DNA of 64,000 bases from the NCBI GenBank assembly GCA_021818715.1, contig JAKATN010000002.1:1-64000 (forward strand), given 5' to 3'. The notes below the pieces were generated by a model that saw only the letters and a program-made list of their open reading frames with translations, was not told the DNA's origin and did no database searches. Position 1 is the stretch's first letter. Each line of letters begins with the position of its first letter. Shown piece after piece: positions 40,801 through 50,371 of this stretch. Both the position numbers and the translations under genes were made by a program. Source of the DNA: Thermoplasmata archaeon. GTDB lineage: Archaea; Thermoplasmatota; Thermoplasmata; Thermoplasmatales; Thermoplasmataceae.

Positions 40801-41085
40801 ATGCCAAGATTTGAGGTGGCAGAGGATCTGAGCGACAGGATAAAGGATCTAAGCAGAGCCAGACAGACGCTGATAGAGGAGATGGAAGCGATAATGTTCT
40901 ATGACGAAAGGGTGGATGCCTGTACCGACAAGAACCTGAAGGAAATAATGATCCACAACAGGAATGACGAGAAGGAGCATTTCAGCCTCCTGCTGGAATA
41001 TCTCAGGCGCAATGATCCTGAACTGGACAGGGAAATGAAGGAAATAATTTTCAGCAAAAAAGAACTCAAGGAACTCGGGGATTAG
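40801..41085 (+). CDS. Encapsulated-ferritin-like protein (EncFtn/Flp family)
   Basis: A 94-residue two-helix protein. The first helix contains LIEEMEAIMFYDERVDACTD and the second IMIHNRNDEKEHFSLLLEYL, followed by RRNDPELDREMKEIIFSKKE. The Glu in the first helix and E-K-E-H in the second form the ferroxidase ligands in EncFtn, which assembles as a decamer of dimers and normally sits inside an encapsulin shell, oxidising Fe(II). In most known cases the shell gene is adjacent or fused. No encapsulin gene occurs in this window. An Nramp-like metal transporter follows about 770 bases later. Confidence 0.83.
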   Translation: MPRFEVAEDLSDRIKDLSRARQTLIEEMEAIMFYDERVDACTDKNLKEIMIHNRNDEKEHFSLLLEYLRRNDPELDREMKEIIFSKKELKELGD

Positions 41086-41851
41086 CGGAAATCAGGAATT
41101 GCAAAAAAGCCATCATGCGCTGCGTGAGGAAAGAACTCTCTTAAAGCCCTTCCTGTAATTTCCCGTACTCTCTCATCCGGTTCTTATATTGCTTATTGCC
41201 TTCAGGGTGGTTCCAGGAGGCATACATTTCCCTTCAGGATTTTTCACTCATAACGGATTCGGCACAGTCTACGCACACAAAAACCCGGATCCCCATCAAG
41301 AACCATCCTTCAAATACCATAAATATCTGGCAATAAAAATTGCACCCGATGGCATTATGGTAAGCCCTGATAGAGCCCCTTTTGCACATTGGTTCGATTT
41401 TCGCCCTATCCAGCAGCATAATTCTAAAAAGAGGATAATCGGGCTTTCGTGACGGTCATAGTTTGATGTTCATTAGGTTTTGACAGGCAATTGAAGGCTT
41501 TATTGCACAAGTTTTTGATTCAGGCAAGTATCGCCTTGTTTAAATTATCACAAATCTGGGAGAAGTAAGGTTATCCAACCCAGTTCCTCATGTAATGATC
41601 CCACACAATAGTGTGAACAGCCCTTTTTATATTATACGGGAATGCCGCCCTTATGACGTGCAATGATGGTGGAGGAGATTGCGATGACCACCCTAGTAGT
41701 ACCTCACACTTTTCTAAAGAAGACCGACGCACTTCTCATTACCAACAACCTTAGATGGATTCTTCTTTTTATGGCAGCTTTTGAGTTGTGCAACGCATTA
41801 CTCATTAATCGGGGCAAACCTTGCTCGACGGTAAACGCAGGGGTTTTTTAG
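41086..41851 (+). other. Long stretch without a recognisable gene
   Basis: Two short frames exist (87 and 62 codons on the plus strand) but neither shows domain signatures or a convincing promoter. The segment is more AT-rich than its neighbours and contains the T-runs and stop density of decayed DNA. It could be an eroded mobile element, given the transposase remnants 2 kb further on, but I cannot identify one. Confidence 0.3.
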
Positions 41852-43252
41852 TTGTCTTCCTGGAAGAAACATGTCACGGAGCATTCGAAAATAGATATAG
41901 AGAAGCAACTAAGCTCTTTGCCTGTAGACCTCAAGTACAGGACGGAGGACAGACTTCATATCGAGTTTCATAGACAAAAACGAACTCATCTTTCAAAATT
42001 AGAACTTTTTTTCATGTTAATCGGTCCAGGCGTACTCGTGATGATTGCAGACAATGATGCTGGAGGCGTCATCACCTATGCCCAAACAGGTGCCATTTTT
42101 GGAATTGGTTTTTTTATTCCTTTTATGATCCTGATGCTCCCGGTGGCGTATTTTGTTCAGGAGATGACTGTACGATTGGGGGCTGTTACCCATAGAGGGC
42201 ACGCGGAACTTATCTGGAAGCGTTACGGCAAATTCTGGGGATCATTTTCTCTGGGGGATCTGGTCATCGCCAATTTTCTTACCCTTATAACTGAATTTAT
42301 AGGAATAACTATAGGAATGTCCATATTTGGGATTTCGCGAATTATATCCGCCACTGCCTTTGTAATAATGGTAATAGCAATACAACTTTTCTTAAGGTAC
42401 TACACATGGGAGAGGATTTCCCTGTTCATTGCTGCTTTCAATCTGGTATTTGTTCCACTACTGTTTTTCCTTCCCCATCCATCACTGGGGCTGGTCTTAG
42501 ACAGTTTCGCAACATGGAAGATAAGCGGTGGTGTAAGTTCACTGTTCGTATATGTACTGCTCGCAAACCTTGGCACTACTATTGCACCCTGGATGCTGTT
42601 TTTTCAACAATCCTCTGTCGTGGATAAAGGGTTGACAAAGGATGACATAAAAATTGGGCAACGAGATACGCTGATCGGGTCCACGGTTATGGTAATAGTG
42701 GCTATTGCCATAATAATCCTAACTGGAACCACAGTATTTGGCCTCGACCCCAATGGAACTCTCGGAATCGATAATATTTTACAGATATTTGCAGCAAGAG
42801 TTGGGACGTTTCCCATGGAACTCTTCGCGTTGGGCCTTGTTGAAGCTGGCTTCATAGCAGCGATTGCAATTTCCGCTAGTACTTCGTGGGCCATGAGCGA
42901 AGCGTTCGGATGGAAGAAAAGCATAAATCTACCAGCGCGAGAAGGCATCATGTTTTATCTTCCCAGTTTTGCTGCACTTGCAGTTGCTGCATCTATAACT
43001 CTCATTCCAAATGCGCCTCTCGGTTATCTCAATCTGACTGTGCAGGTTATAGCTACAATATTCATGCCCGCTGCCATGCTGTTTCTTCTGTTGTTGCTGA
43101 ACGACAAGGGAATAATGGGCAGCATGGTCAATAAGAAATGGCAGAATGCAATCGGCTTTTCAATAATTGGATTCCTGATACTGATGAACGGTCTCTATGG
43201 ACTGTCGGTCGCTCTTCCTTCGGTATTTAACCATCTTGTGGGGATGCTGTGA
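41852..43252 (+). CDS. Nramp-like divalent metal transporter
   Basis: A 466-residue protein with about 11 spans. The first span carries MIADNDAGGVITYAQTGA, a variant of the Nramp D-P-G-N metal motif. QEMTVRLGAVTHRGHAELI follows, as in the family. The sixth span reads LGTTIAPWMLFFQQSS, with A-P-W-M in place of the classical M-P-H, so the usual metal-binding Met is not at its standard place. It therefore belongs to the Nramp-related group, and Mn/Fe versus Mg specificity is open. The N-terminal 55 residues are hydrophilic. The start TTG 41852 is the furthest upstream and is uncertain. Confidence 0.83.
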   Translation: MSSWKKHVTEHSKIDIEKQLSSLPVDLKYRTEDRLHIEFHRQKRTHLSKLELFFMLIGPGVLVMIADNDAGGVITYAQTGAIFGIGFFIPFMILMLPVAYFVQEMTVRLGAVTHRGHAELIWKRYGKFWGSFSLGDLVIANFLTLITEFIGITIGMSIFGISRIISATAFVIMVIAIQLFLRYYTWERISLFIAAFNLVFVPLLFFLPHPSLGLVLDSFATWKISGGVSSLFVYVLLANLGTTIAPWMLFFQQSSVVDKGLTKDDIKIGQRDTLIGSTVMVIVAIAIIILTGTTVFGLDPNGTLGIDNILQIFAARVGTFPMELFALGLVEAGFIAAIAISASTSWAMSEAFGWKKSINLPAREGIMFYLPSFAALAVAASITLIPNAPLGYLNLTVQVIATIFMPAAMLFLLLLLNDKGIMGSMVNKKWQNAIGFSIIGFLILMNGLYGLSVALPSVFNHLVGML

Positions 43253-43324
43253 ATGAAGGTGATATAGACGGCCGTTAAAGACAGAGAAATAAGAATTGAA
43301 AACGGGATAGAGCTCAATGAATTC

Positions 43325-43474
43325 ATGGTTTCAGAGGGACTGGACGACCTCAGCAGGGTACCCGTTGAAAAAGTTAAATTCAGCAAGGGGGTTATGGTGG
43401 CTTTTTGGTTCCTTCGAATCTACATAATCCTGATGGTATTGCTCGTGATCGTAGGATTCTCGCACGTTGTTTAG
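43325..43474 (+). CDS. Small single-span membrane protein after the Nramp-like gene
   Basis: The frame ATG 43325 to TAG 43472-43474 encodes 49 residues: MVSEGLDDLSRVPVEKVKFS, then a hydrophobic span (VMVAFWFLRIYIILMVLLVIVGF). In the same frame the coding-like sequence extends upstream (DREIRIENGIELNEF) to a TAG at about 43272, just after the transporter stop, without a start codon. The gene may have lost its original start or use an unusual one. It may be an accessory subunit of the transporter. Confidence 0.45.
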   Translation: MVSEGLDDLSRVPVEKVKFSKGVMVAFWFLRIYIILMVLLVIVGFSHVV

Positions 43475-43734
43475 ATCGGAAGTTCCATAAAAATTAAGCG
43501 CAATAATTCACTGAGAACGGCACCCCAGCCCATCTTTTTCTCTTAATATTCAGTTTTTTCTGGTGGCTACGGTTATTCCCCGGTTTGGAACAGCATCCGG
43601 CAAAGTCACTCCCAGTGACCTGGTAAGTTCCTAATCTCCCGGCTCGTTAGGCATTATTAATGAACGTTTTCCTTTGTTGCTCCGTTAAACAAATCCTCCC
43701 GGCACCCGCACATAATGCGACATTTTCTTGTTTT

Positions 43735-44133
43735 CCCTCAATCATCGATCAGTTCACTGCCTTCACCTCCTTCTTTGCCCCCTGGTTTATATAGTCGTAT
43801 ATCCAGAACCTCTGGCATCCCTCGGCTTCCAGTCCTTCCGTGCTTCTGCTCACACAGTTCTCACTGAACTTCCTTTTCACGGCGGAGAATATCCCCTCTG
43901 TTCCGGGCCATCTCATGCCATAAGTATTATCCTCTGCCCTTTTCCTGGTATTCCCTTATGGCCCTGCGCCTGTACCTGCTTCCCACGTACCTGCCCGGAG
44001 AGGCGTTCTTCCTTATCTTGATCACAGGCCTTGCGCCGATTGAGTGCATCTGAGTGAAGAGAACATTGGTGACAATTGCATCGTCGCCGTAGAATTCCTT
44101 CACCCTTATTCCTTTCATGACTGCCTCCCTCAC
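43735..44133 (-). pseudogene. IS5-type transposase remnant
   Basis: The minus-strand frame from 44133 reads FYGDDAIVTNVLFTQMHSIG, ARPVIKIRKNASPGRYVGSR, then RRRAIREYQEKGRG and a stop. After a frame change it continues IFSAVKRKFSENCVSRSTEG, LEAEGCQRFWIYDYINQGAK to a stop near 43739. These blocks correspond to the 'GarP.I.iRkNA' and 'E.ifsavKRkFGe' regions of IS5-group transposases. The N-terminal half is absent. Confidence 0.72.
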
Positions 44134-44189
44134 GATAATGGGCGCAGGCTTCTTCTCCTACAACAATATAGGATCAATGTGCGACAGGA

Positions 44190-44786
44190 AACATAACTTT
44201 TTGATCTCGGTTCCTGCCAACAGATCCATATACGGGGATGCAATTGAGAGATCATCATACATCGAGGACACCGATAAAGCTGTAAAATAAAGCTACAGGA
44301 TACTCTTCATACAATCCGCAATGGAAAAATTCTCCAGTCATTCCATCTACGTTCATACAGTCCTGGATCCTGAGAGAAGGGGAAGGGAACTCAGAAGGTA
44401 CCTGCTGAAGCTTCCAAAGAATTATGATGCCTTCACTGTGAAGAGAAAAGGCTTCATGGTACTCATGAACTCATCGTAAATAGAAAGAGAGGATCTTATT
44501 CCGCTCTATTACAGCAGGCAGTACGTAGAGAAATCTTTCCCTGCTTCCCTTACGGGTACACAGGGAGGAATCACTGAGAGGATACCTGTTCATCACCTTT
44601 ATTTCGGTTATCGTATATATGGAGATACAGAAGCGCCTGGAATCCGTTGAGTTATCAATGGATATCCTGAGAAACATCAAGTGCAAGGTTTATGACAGGG
44701 AGATAGTGGTGCAGGAACTGACGAAGGATCAGAAGAAACTGTTAGAGAAGATAAATGTCATAGTGCCTAATGTGATGGGAATTTAG
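44190..44786 (+). pseudogene. IS4-type transposase remnant with stop and frameshifts
   Basis: Plus-strand frames read VPANRSIYGDAIERSSYIED, MEKFSSHSIYVHTVLDPERR, then KRKGFMVLMNSS and an in-frame TAA. The reading goes on as IEREDLIPLYYSRQYVEKSF, where Y-x2-R-x3-E is the IS4 signature. After a shift comes ITFISVIVYMEIQKRLESVE and DREIVVQELTKDQKKLLEKI to the stop at 44784-44786. It lies in opposite orientation to, and a few dozen bases from, the IS5-type remnant. Confidence 0.72.
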
Positions 44787-44947
44787 TAAATTCAGAGAAA
44801 ATGATTTTGAAAAGTGCGAAAAATAAACAGAAGCCAATGGATAGTTTGTAATGGCCCTGCAATTCTACGAAGAGGACATGGAGTTTCCTGAACCCACTTT
44901 GTACCCTTCTATCTCTCTGCCTCTGCCGGACAATGAGACGGGGGAGG

Positions 44948-47900
44948 TCATGTTTTTCTTCGTATTACCAGGAAAGCAATTGCAGAAACTGCCAGGGATA
45001 CTGCGGAAATTGCGTATGGAAGGGTACCAATTATGCTTGAAAGAAGTGTGGAAGCCGGAGCAAATGACACATTTATAGACCCGGAAACCCCGCTGACCTC
45101 CACAACACCCTGATAGCTGGTTGCCGAGGACCCGCTGCCGGCGAGGATCTGATAGTAGTAAGTCCCATTGGTCAGGTTGAATGATATTGTGGACCCGTTT
45201 GAAGTAAAGGTATTTCCAGCTATGGTCACTGACCACAGCTGCCCTGCAGTCAACCCAGTCTCCCTAAACGTCACCTGGAAAACTACCGGCACGAAGGAGA
45301 TGTTCTCTGTAACACCCCTGCCATTGACCGTAACAATGGCTGTATAATATTCAGGCCGGTAGGTATGGTTTGAGATAGAGATCTCATACTGGTATGACCC
45401 GTTGGTCAGATAGAAAGTATAGCTACTGGACCTTAACGTCACCGTAAGAGATGTTATGTTTACATACCATACTGTACCCTGTGGTAGACCGTTTTCCGTA
45501 AATGTCACTCCAAATCTTACAGGTACAAAGGTTACGTTAATTGAGGGTGGTGATTTTCCACTCACTTTGAAACTGCCGGTTCCGGTTGGCATATAATCCC
45601 TGTTGACGGTCGACAGAACAAACGAATATGATCCGTTCGGGACGCTGAATATCAGGGTACTGCCTGTCGAATGGAAAGATTGTCCGTTGCTCAGATTCGC
45701 ATACCACACGGTGCCGGAAGGCAGCCCGATTTCCGTGATGATTACAGCGTAGGTATTGAGGGAGAACGACAGTGATGTGCTTGTGTTGACTGATCCTGCT
45801 GAGAACATTCCCTCTGAATTTGAGACATTGAAACCAGGAGTGATCGCTGAATATGAGTATGTACTGTTGCTAATGAGAGCGAAAACGATTGTCGAGTTGG
45901 AAGAATATTGTGTAACGTTTGAAACGAACCCTCCATTTACCTTTATCCCCCAAGTGCTTCCAACCTTGTAACCCGGCCCCGCAACAAATGATTCTGTTGG
46001 GAATGACACCGTGGCAACCGAGTTGGAATTGTAATCCGCAACATATATTTCACCGGACAGGAGATTGACCAAAACAGATGACGGCCCATTTCCGGTAGGT
46101 ATCTGCATGATTACGTCAAGCCCATTGATTACGGATATGTTATCGGATCCATAGTTGGCTACGTATAATAGGCCATTGTCAGAGTCGTATGTTATGCTGT
46201 ATGGTTCCGTTCCGGTGGTCACGTTACCCACTGGAGTCAATCCGCTGATGGCCATGACCGTGTTGGACTGGTATAATGCTGCATAGACATAACCATTGGC
46301 AGGATCGAAAGCCATAGAGTAGATCGCAGATCCGGTGGCTATGGCGGCAACTGTAGTCTGCCCATCGAGTACATAGACATATCCATAGTTTGTGCCCACA
46401 TAAAGATAGCCATTCTCAGGATCCACTGCAACTGAGGTGGGTTCTTCTCCAACATTCACCGTGCCAACGACAGTAAGGTTGGAAATTATGCTTATCGTCG
46501 CGGTTCCATAATTCGCAACATAAACATATCCGGTGACCGGATCGCTTGTAACGTAATATGGATCGTAGTTGACTGGAATCTCTGCCACTATCCTGGTGCC
46601 GTTGATCACAGTTATGTCACTTGACTCATAATTTGCTACGTATACAAACTCATTGACAGGATCGTAGGTGAGACTGTAAGGATAGCTGAAACCAATAGGT
46701 ATAGTGTCGACAATCCTATTGCCACTGAGCACAACCACATAATTGTCACCCGAAGAGGAGGATGAATAATTTGCAATATATACAAGGCCGTTGGCCGCGT
46801 CATAAGTACCTGCGTATGGATATTTCATGCTTGTAGAACCCTCCCAAGAATAACTATCTACAAAGGAAATATTCATTGAAATATCGATTCCGCTTCCACT
46901 TATAACCCCTGAATCCTTCGGAAGAATATACCATAGATGCTCTGACTGCGTCACTGGACTGTTCACCGAATAAGAATAAGTGCCATTGGCAAGTGTAATG
47001 TTCATGGAGTCGGTGGTGGAGTAATAGCTTACGCCATTCACAGTGATCTCCCAGACAGATCCATTGTTTAGACCGGGTGAACCGTTTTCCCCTTCATGAA
47101 GAACGAATATGTCCCTGGTGAACCTGATGTATACCACAACCGGAGTGCCATTTACAGACAGAGACCCGGATGAAACATTGGCAGTATATCCCGGCGACAC
47201 AGGCGAAAAGGGGTAAGTTCCATTTATCACCCGCAGGGAAACCGCCGTTGCATCGGAAGTTTGCGCTGTCTGATTCACGGCAACGTACCATATTGTACCA
47301 TTCATCAGCCCTGTTTCGTAAAAAGTTACAGGATAGAACTTTTCACTGGAAATCCTCTGGAAACCTATGGATGTGATGTTGGTTATATTGGTTCCCGGTA
47401 ACTCCTCCCCCGACACGCCTAAGTAACCTTCGGGAAGAGAAGAGTTATACCCTGTGGATCCGTCCCTGAAGTTATATGTACCATTTGGAAGATAGAAGAT
47501 TATTGTTGTGCCCGTTGTTGAGACATTGCCTATTCCGGAAAGATTTACCCACCATGCTGTTCCAGCAGGCAACCCTGACTCCGTAAATGATTCATTGTAC
47601 TTTTCAACACTGAATATGGCCGTCTCGTTGATCTGAGACAGTACGGTTATCTCAGCCTCATTGTTTGGACCGGTGTAGTTCCCGAGCCCTTTGCCCACCC
47701 ACTTTGCATAGAACCCAGGATCCGGAATGGCCGTCACCCATATTGACGATGATTCGTTGTACCATCCGCTTGCTGGTTTCACCTTTCCGTTAGATCCACC
47801 AATTACAATGTTTACCCAGTACTGAACTGTCACTTTCAGTTCAACAAGAGAATTGCTGCCATTCACAATATTGATACCTGAAGTTCTGTTAACAGAGGCC

Positions 47901-48805
47901 CTTTCATCATTGATTCCCTTGTAATAGGCGCTGGCAGTCCACCAATTGTAGCTGCCATTTGGAACCTGGAACCATATGATGCTAAAATTGGAACTCTTGT
48001 TCATCTTTGCATATGAAATGTTCCAATCCATCCCCTGGGGGAGGCCTGATAGTGTAAAGTAGGTCATGTGGAGAGAACTGGAAAGACTGACAGGTGAAAA
48101 TACATAAACAGCAGTGCCAATACTCATATAACCAGGATACGGGTTGCCTGCTGTCGCTGATGTTTTGGCAGTGAAATTATATGTTCCCTTTTTAAGATAC
48201 TGGTACCCGAGCAGAATATAAGTGTATGCCGTACCTTGCTTCAGTGTAAAGTTGAAGTTAGCACTGGAAGTGATAGAGATAGAGTTCTCGCTGGATGCCG
48301 CTGCCATAATCACGACCAGAGAGCCGTTGCTCTGAACTGTAAACTTTCCGTTCAGACCTCCTGCTCCTGATGAATCATTCTGAAAAGTATAGGCATCCGC
48401 TATTCCGCCGCGCACCTTTGCTTCAGCTATAGTGTATGACCCTGCAGAAGTAGAGAATGATGTAGAACGCGATAAAGAGTGACCAATGACTACAACTGAC
48501 GACGCTCCCGCAGAGTTGGTTGCATTGACGTCCGGGGAGAAGTTTTCTCCGCTTATTCCATATCCACCACCCGTGGCAACAGCGTACAAATACAAATCTC
48601 CAGCAGCAGACAGGGAATCATTCTTTTGAGAGTTAAAAGCGTTAAAGGCGAGAAGAGAAGTGTTTTCCAATGGAACTTCTCCTCTAATGAATGCTGAGTG
48701 GCCAGAAGGCGCCGAATGCATAGTTTCACCCATTGATAAGTTGACACCTGCTAGCAGAACTACAATTATCACAAACATTGCCGTTCCGATGATATGCCTT
48801 ACCAT
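44948..48805 (-). CDS. Giant surface protein: Ig-like repeats around a seven-bladed YVTN propeller
   Basis: About 1285 residues. An N-terminal signal segment (IIGTAMFVIIVVLLAGVNLS) is followed by a Ser/Asn-rich domain, then several copies of a repeat starting 'F-x-E-x-G-L-P-x-G-x-x-W-x-V-N' (FTESGLPAGTAWWVNLSG, FYETGLMNGTIWYVAVNQ). The centre has seven propeller blades of the YVTN type, each with D-P-x-x-G-Y-V-Y-V-A-N-Y followed by I-x-V-I-N-G. Three more repeats (ITEIGLPSGTVWYANLSN, FTENGLPQGTVWYVNITS, FRETGLTAGQLWSVTIAG) lead to the C-terminal span IGTLPYAISAVSLAVSAIAFLVI and RRKT. It is exported and anchored by its C-terminus, with many N-glycosylation sites. ATG 48805 gives a clean signal peptide; TTG 48829 is the longer alternative. 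Confidence 0.85.
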   Translation of the reverse strand: MVRHIIGTAMFVIIVVLLAGVNLSMGETMHSAPSGHSAFIRGEVPLENTSLLAFNAFNSQKNDSLSAAGDLYLYAVATGGGYGISGENFSPDVNATNSAGASSVVVIGHSLSRSTSFSTSAGSYTIAEAKVRGGIADAYTFQNDSSGAGGLNGKFTVQSNGSLVVIMAAASSENSISITSSANFNFTLKQGTAYTYILLGYQYLKKGTYNFTAKTSATAGNPYPGYMSIGTAVYVFSPVSLSSSLHMTYFTLSGLPQGMDWNISYAKMNKSSNFSIIWFQVPNGSYNWWTASAYYKGINDERASVNRTSGINIVNGSNSLVELKVTVQYWVNIVIGGSNGKVKPASGWYNESSSIWVTAIPDPGFYAKWVGKGLGNYTGPNNEAEITVLSQINETAIFSVEKYNESFTESGLPAGTAWWVNLSGIGNVSTTGTTIIFYLPNGTYNFRDGSTGYNSSLPEGYLGVSGEELPGTNITNITSIGFQRISSEKFYPVTFYETGLMNGTIWYVAVNQTAQTSDATAVSLRVINGTYPFSPVSPGYTANVSSGSLSVNGTPVVVYIRFTRDIFVLHEGENGSPGLNNGSVWEITVNGVSYYSTTDSMNITLANGTYSYSVNSPVTQSEHLWYILPKDSGVISGSGIDISMNISFVDSYSWEGSTSMKYPYAGTYDAANGLVYIANYSSSSSGDNYVVVLSGNRIVDTIPIGFSYPYSLTYDPVNEFVYVANYESSDITVINGTRIVAEIPVNYDPYYVTSDPVTGYVYVANYGTATISIISNLTVVGTVNVGEEPTSVAVDPENGYLYVGTNYGYVYVLDGQTTVAAIATGSAIYSMAFDPANGYVYAALYQSNTVMAISGLTPVGNVTTGTEPYSITYDSDNGLLYVANYGSDNISVINGLDVIMQIPTGNGPSSVLVNLLSGEIYVADYNSNSVATVSFPTESFVAGPGYKVGSTWGIKVNGGFVSNVTQYSSNSTIVFALISNSTYSYSAITPGFNVSNSEGMFSAGSVNTSTSLSFSLNTYAVIITEIGLPSGTVWYANLSNGQSFHSTGSTLIFSVPNGSYSFVLSTVNRDYMPTGTGSFKVSGKSPPSINVTFVPVRFGVTFTENGLPQGTVWYVNITSLTVTLRSSSYTFYLTNGSYQYEISISNHTYRPEYYTAIVTVNGRGVTENISFVPVVFQVTFRETGLTAGQLWSVTIAGNTFTSNGSTISFNLTNGTYYYQILAGSGSSATSYQGVVEVSGVSGSINVSFAPASTLLSSIIGTLPYAISAVSLAVSAIAFLVIRRKT

Positions 48806-48946
48806 AATGCAAACAACCCCAAGTTGCAAAATTACCTGATTGACGTATTTAACTACTGATCCTGAGATATAAGGGCTTTTTGTTGGGAACGCTCTCGCTT
48901 ACAATACCCCGCAATTCTACCAGTAAACAGAATGGGGGATATAGAA

Positions 48947-49018
<72 letters not shown>

Positions 49019-49419
49019 CTTCAGTTGTGGGAAAATAATGCGGCTTTATTTAACGATGACGCACAAAAGCTGATAGCTTCTAAATTCACATTAAGAATCA
49101 ACCGATCACCCCACTCCATATGCAATAATCCACACCAACCCGTCTAATAACGCCGCAATTTCATTGAAGAGTGTATGCACATTCAGCCGTTCGCCCTTTG
49201 CTCAATTTTGTTCAGCAAATAAGAACTCCCCTTGAGGATCAGTAAAAATGGGTGAACCTGTCTGACTCCTAATGGAGAACTGCCTGAACTTCACTTTAGG
49301 CCTACGGTTTAAAAGCCCCAATCAATGCCCGTAGTTTAAATACTGCATTTTCGGACTGTTCAATCCTGCGTAAAACCATGATTGCTATAAAATACAGAAA
49401 CAAAATAAGGTCTCAAAGA

Positions 49420-49493
49420 GGGCTTGTGGTCCAGCTGGTTATGACATCGCTCTCACACAGCGAAGATCGCCGGTTCGAATCCGGCCAAGCCCA
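49420..49493 (+). tRNA. tRNA-Val (anticodon CAC)
   Basis: The acceptor stem GGGCTTG pairs with CAAGCCC. The anticodon stem TCGCT/AGCGA encloses loop CTCACAC, giving CAC. The T arm is GCCGGTTCGAATCCGGC. CTATAAAATAC at about 49385-49395 is the TATA box. It reads GTG codons, complementing the GAC tRNA 400 bases away on the other strand. Confidence 0.95.
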
Positions 49494-49594
49494 TCAGCAA
49501 TGTGCCTGATTGCCTGCAGGATGGTTATACACCATGCTTTCCGGAATGCCGAGAGATTATTAACCGCCCTTCAATGATAGCATGAAAGAGATAT

Positions 49595-50350
49595 ATGGCA
49601 GATACCGGCGAGTTGCCCAAAGACAGATCGGAAAATTATTCGAAGTACAGGTCTGCATATCCTGCTGATGTTCTCAGGATACTCAACGAGAAATACATGT
49701 TCAACTCCAGGATGGCTGTCGCCGACATCGGTTGTGGACAAGGGAACCGGGCGCGGCTGTTTCTTGAAAATGGCAATCCGGTGTTTTGCGTGGATCCAAA
49801 CGAAGAGATGCTTCAGAAGGCCAGGGAAAATCTTAAGGAATTTTCCAATGTCACGTTCCTCAGAGGATATGCCGAAAGAAGCGGGCTGAAGGACGGCAGC
49901 ATAAACCTGGTAATCGCAGGGCAATCGTTTCACTGGTTCAACACCGACAAGGCAAAAACTGAATTCAAGAGGATACTGAGGGGACCGAACCTGGTTGCCC
50001 TGATATGGAACATCAGGGAGGAAGATAGCGCCACCTTCAACGGGGAATACGAGAGAATCTGCAAGAAATACAGCCCCGGATACCATGGAACAGGTGGAGG
50101 CGTCTCAGAGGATTTGATTTCGGATTTCTTTGGCTGGTCCCATGGGTATTACCAGCTTGACAACAGCCAGGATCTAGACATTGAAGGTATACTTGGAAGA
50201 TACGCCTCCGCGTCATACAGCATATCTGCAGAAGATCCAAAATATGAAGCCATGGTTAACGAATTTAAAGAGTCCTTTTCGGCTTATGAGAAGAATGGGA
50301 AAGTGAGGCTTAAGTACACCACAAAAATGTTTGTTGGTCACCTGAAGTGA
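49595..50350 (+). CDS. Class I SAM-dependent methyltransferase
   Basis: A 251-residue protein. Motif I is VADIGCGQGNRARLFLENG, motif II VFCVDPNEEMLQKARENL, and NLVIAGQSFHWFNTDKAKTE corresponds to the post-II segment of the UbiE/trans-aconitate methyltransferase group. The C-terminal half is variable and gives no substrate. It starts at ATG 49595 after tRNA-Val and ends convergent to a second methyltransferase, 21 bases away. The two are different branches of the family. Confidence 0.83.
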   Translation: MADTGELPKDRSENYSKYRSAYPADVLRILNEKYMFNSRMAVADIGCGQGNRARLFLENGNPVFCVDPNEEMLQKARENLKEFSNVTFLRGYAERSGLKDGSINLVIAGQSFHWFNTDKAKTEFKRILRGPNLVALIWNIREEDSATFNGEYERICKKYSPGYHGTGGGVSEDLISDFFGWSHGYYQLDNSQDLDIEGILGRYASASYSISAEDPKYEAMVNEFKESFSAYEKNGKVRLKYTTKMFVGHLK

Positions 50351-50371
50351 TCGCCGATGCAATGACGGAGC

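Noticed and set aside
41189-41452. 87-codon ORF between the EncFtn-like and Nramp-like genes
   Set aside because: No start signal, no family and unbalanced composition; treated as non-coding or decayed DNA.
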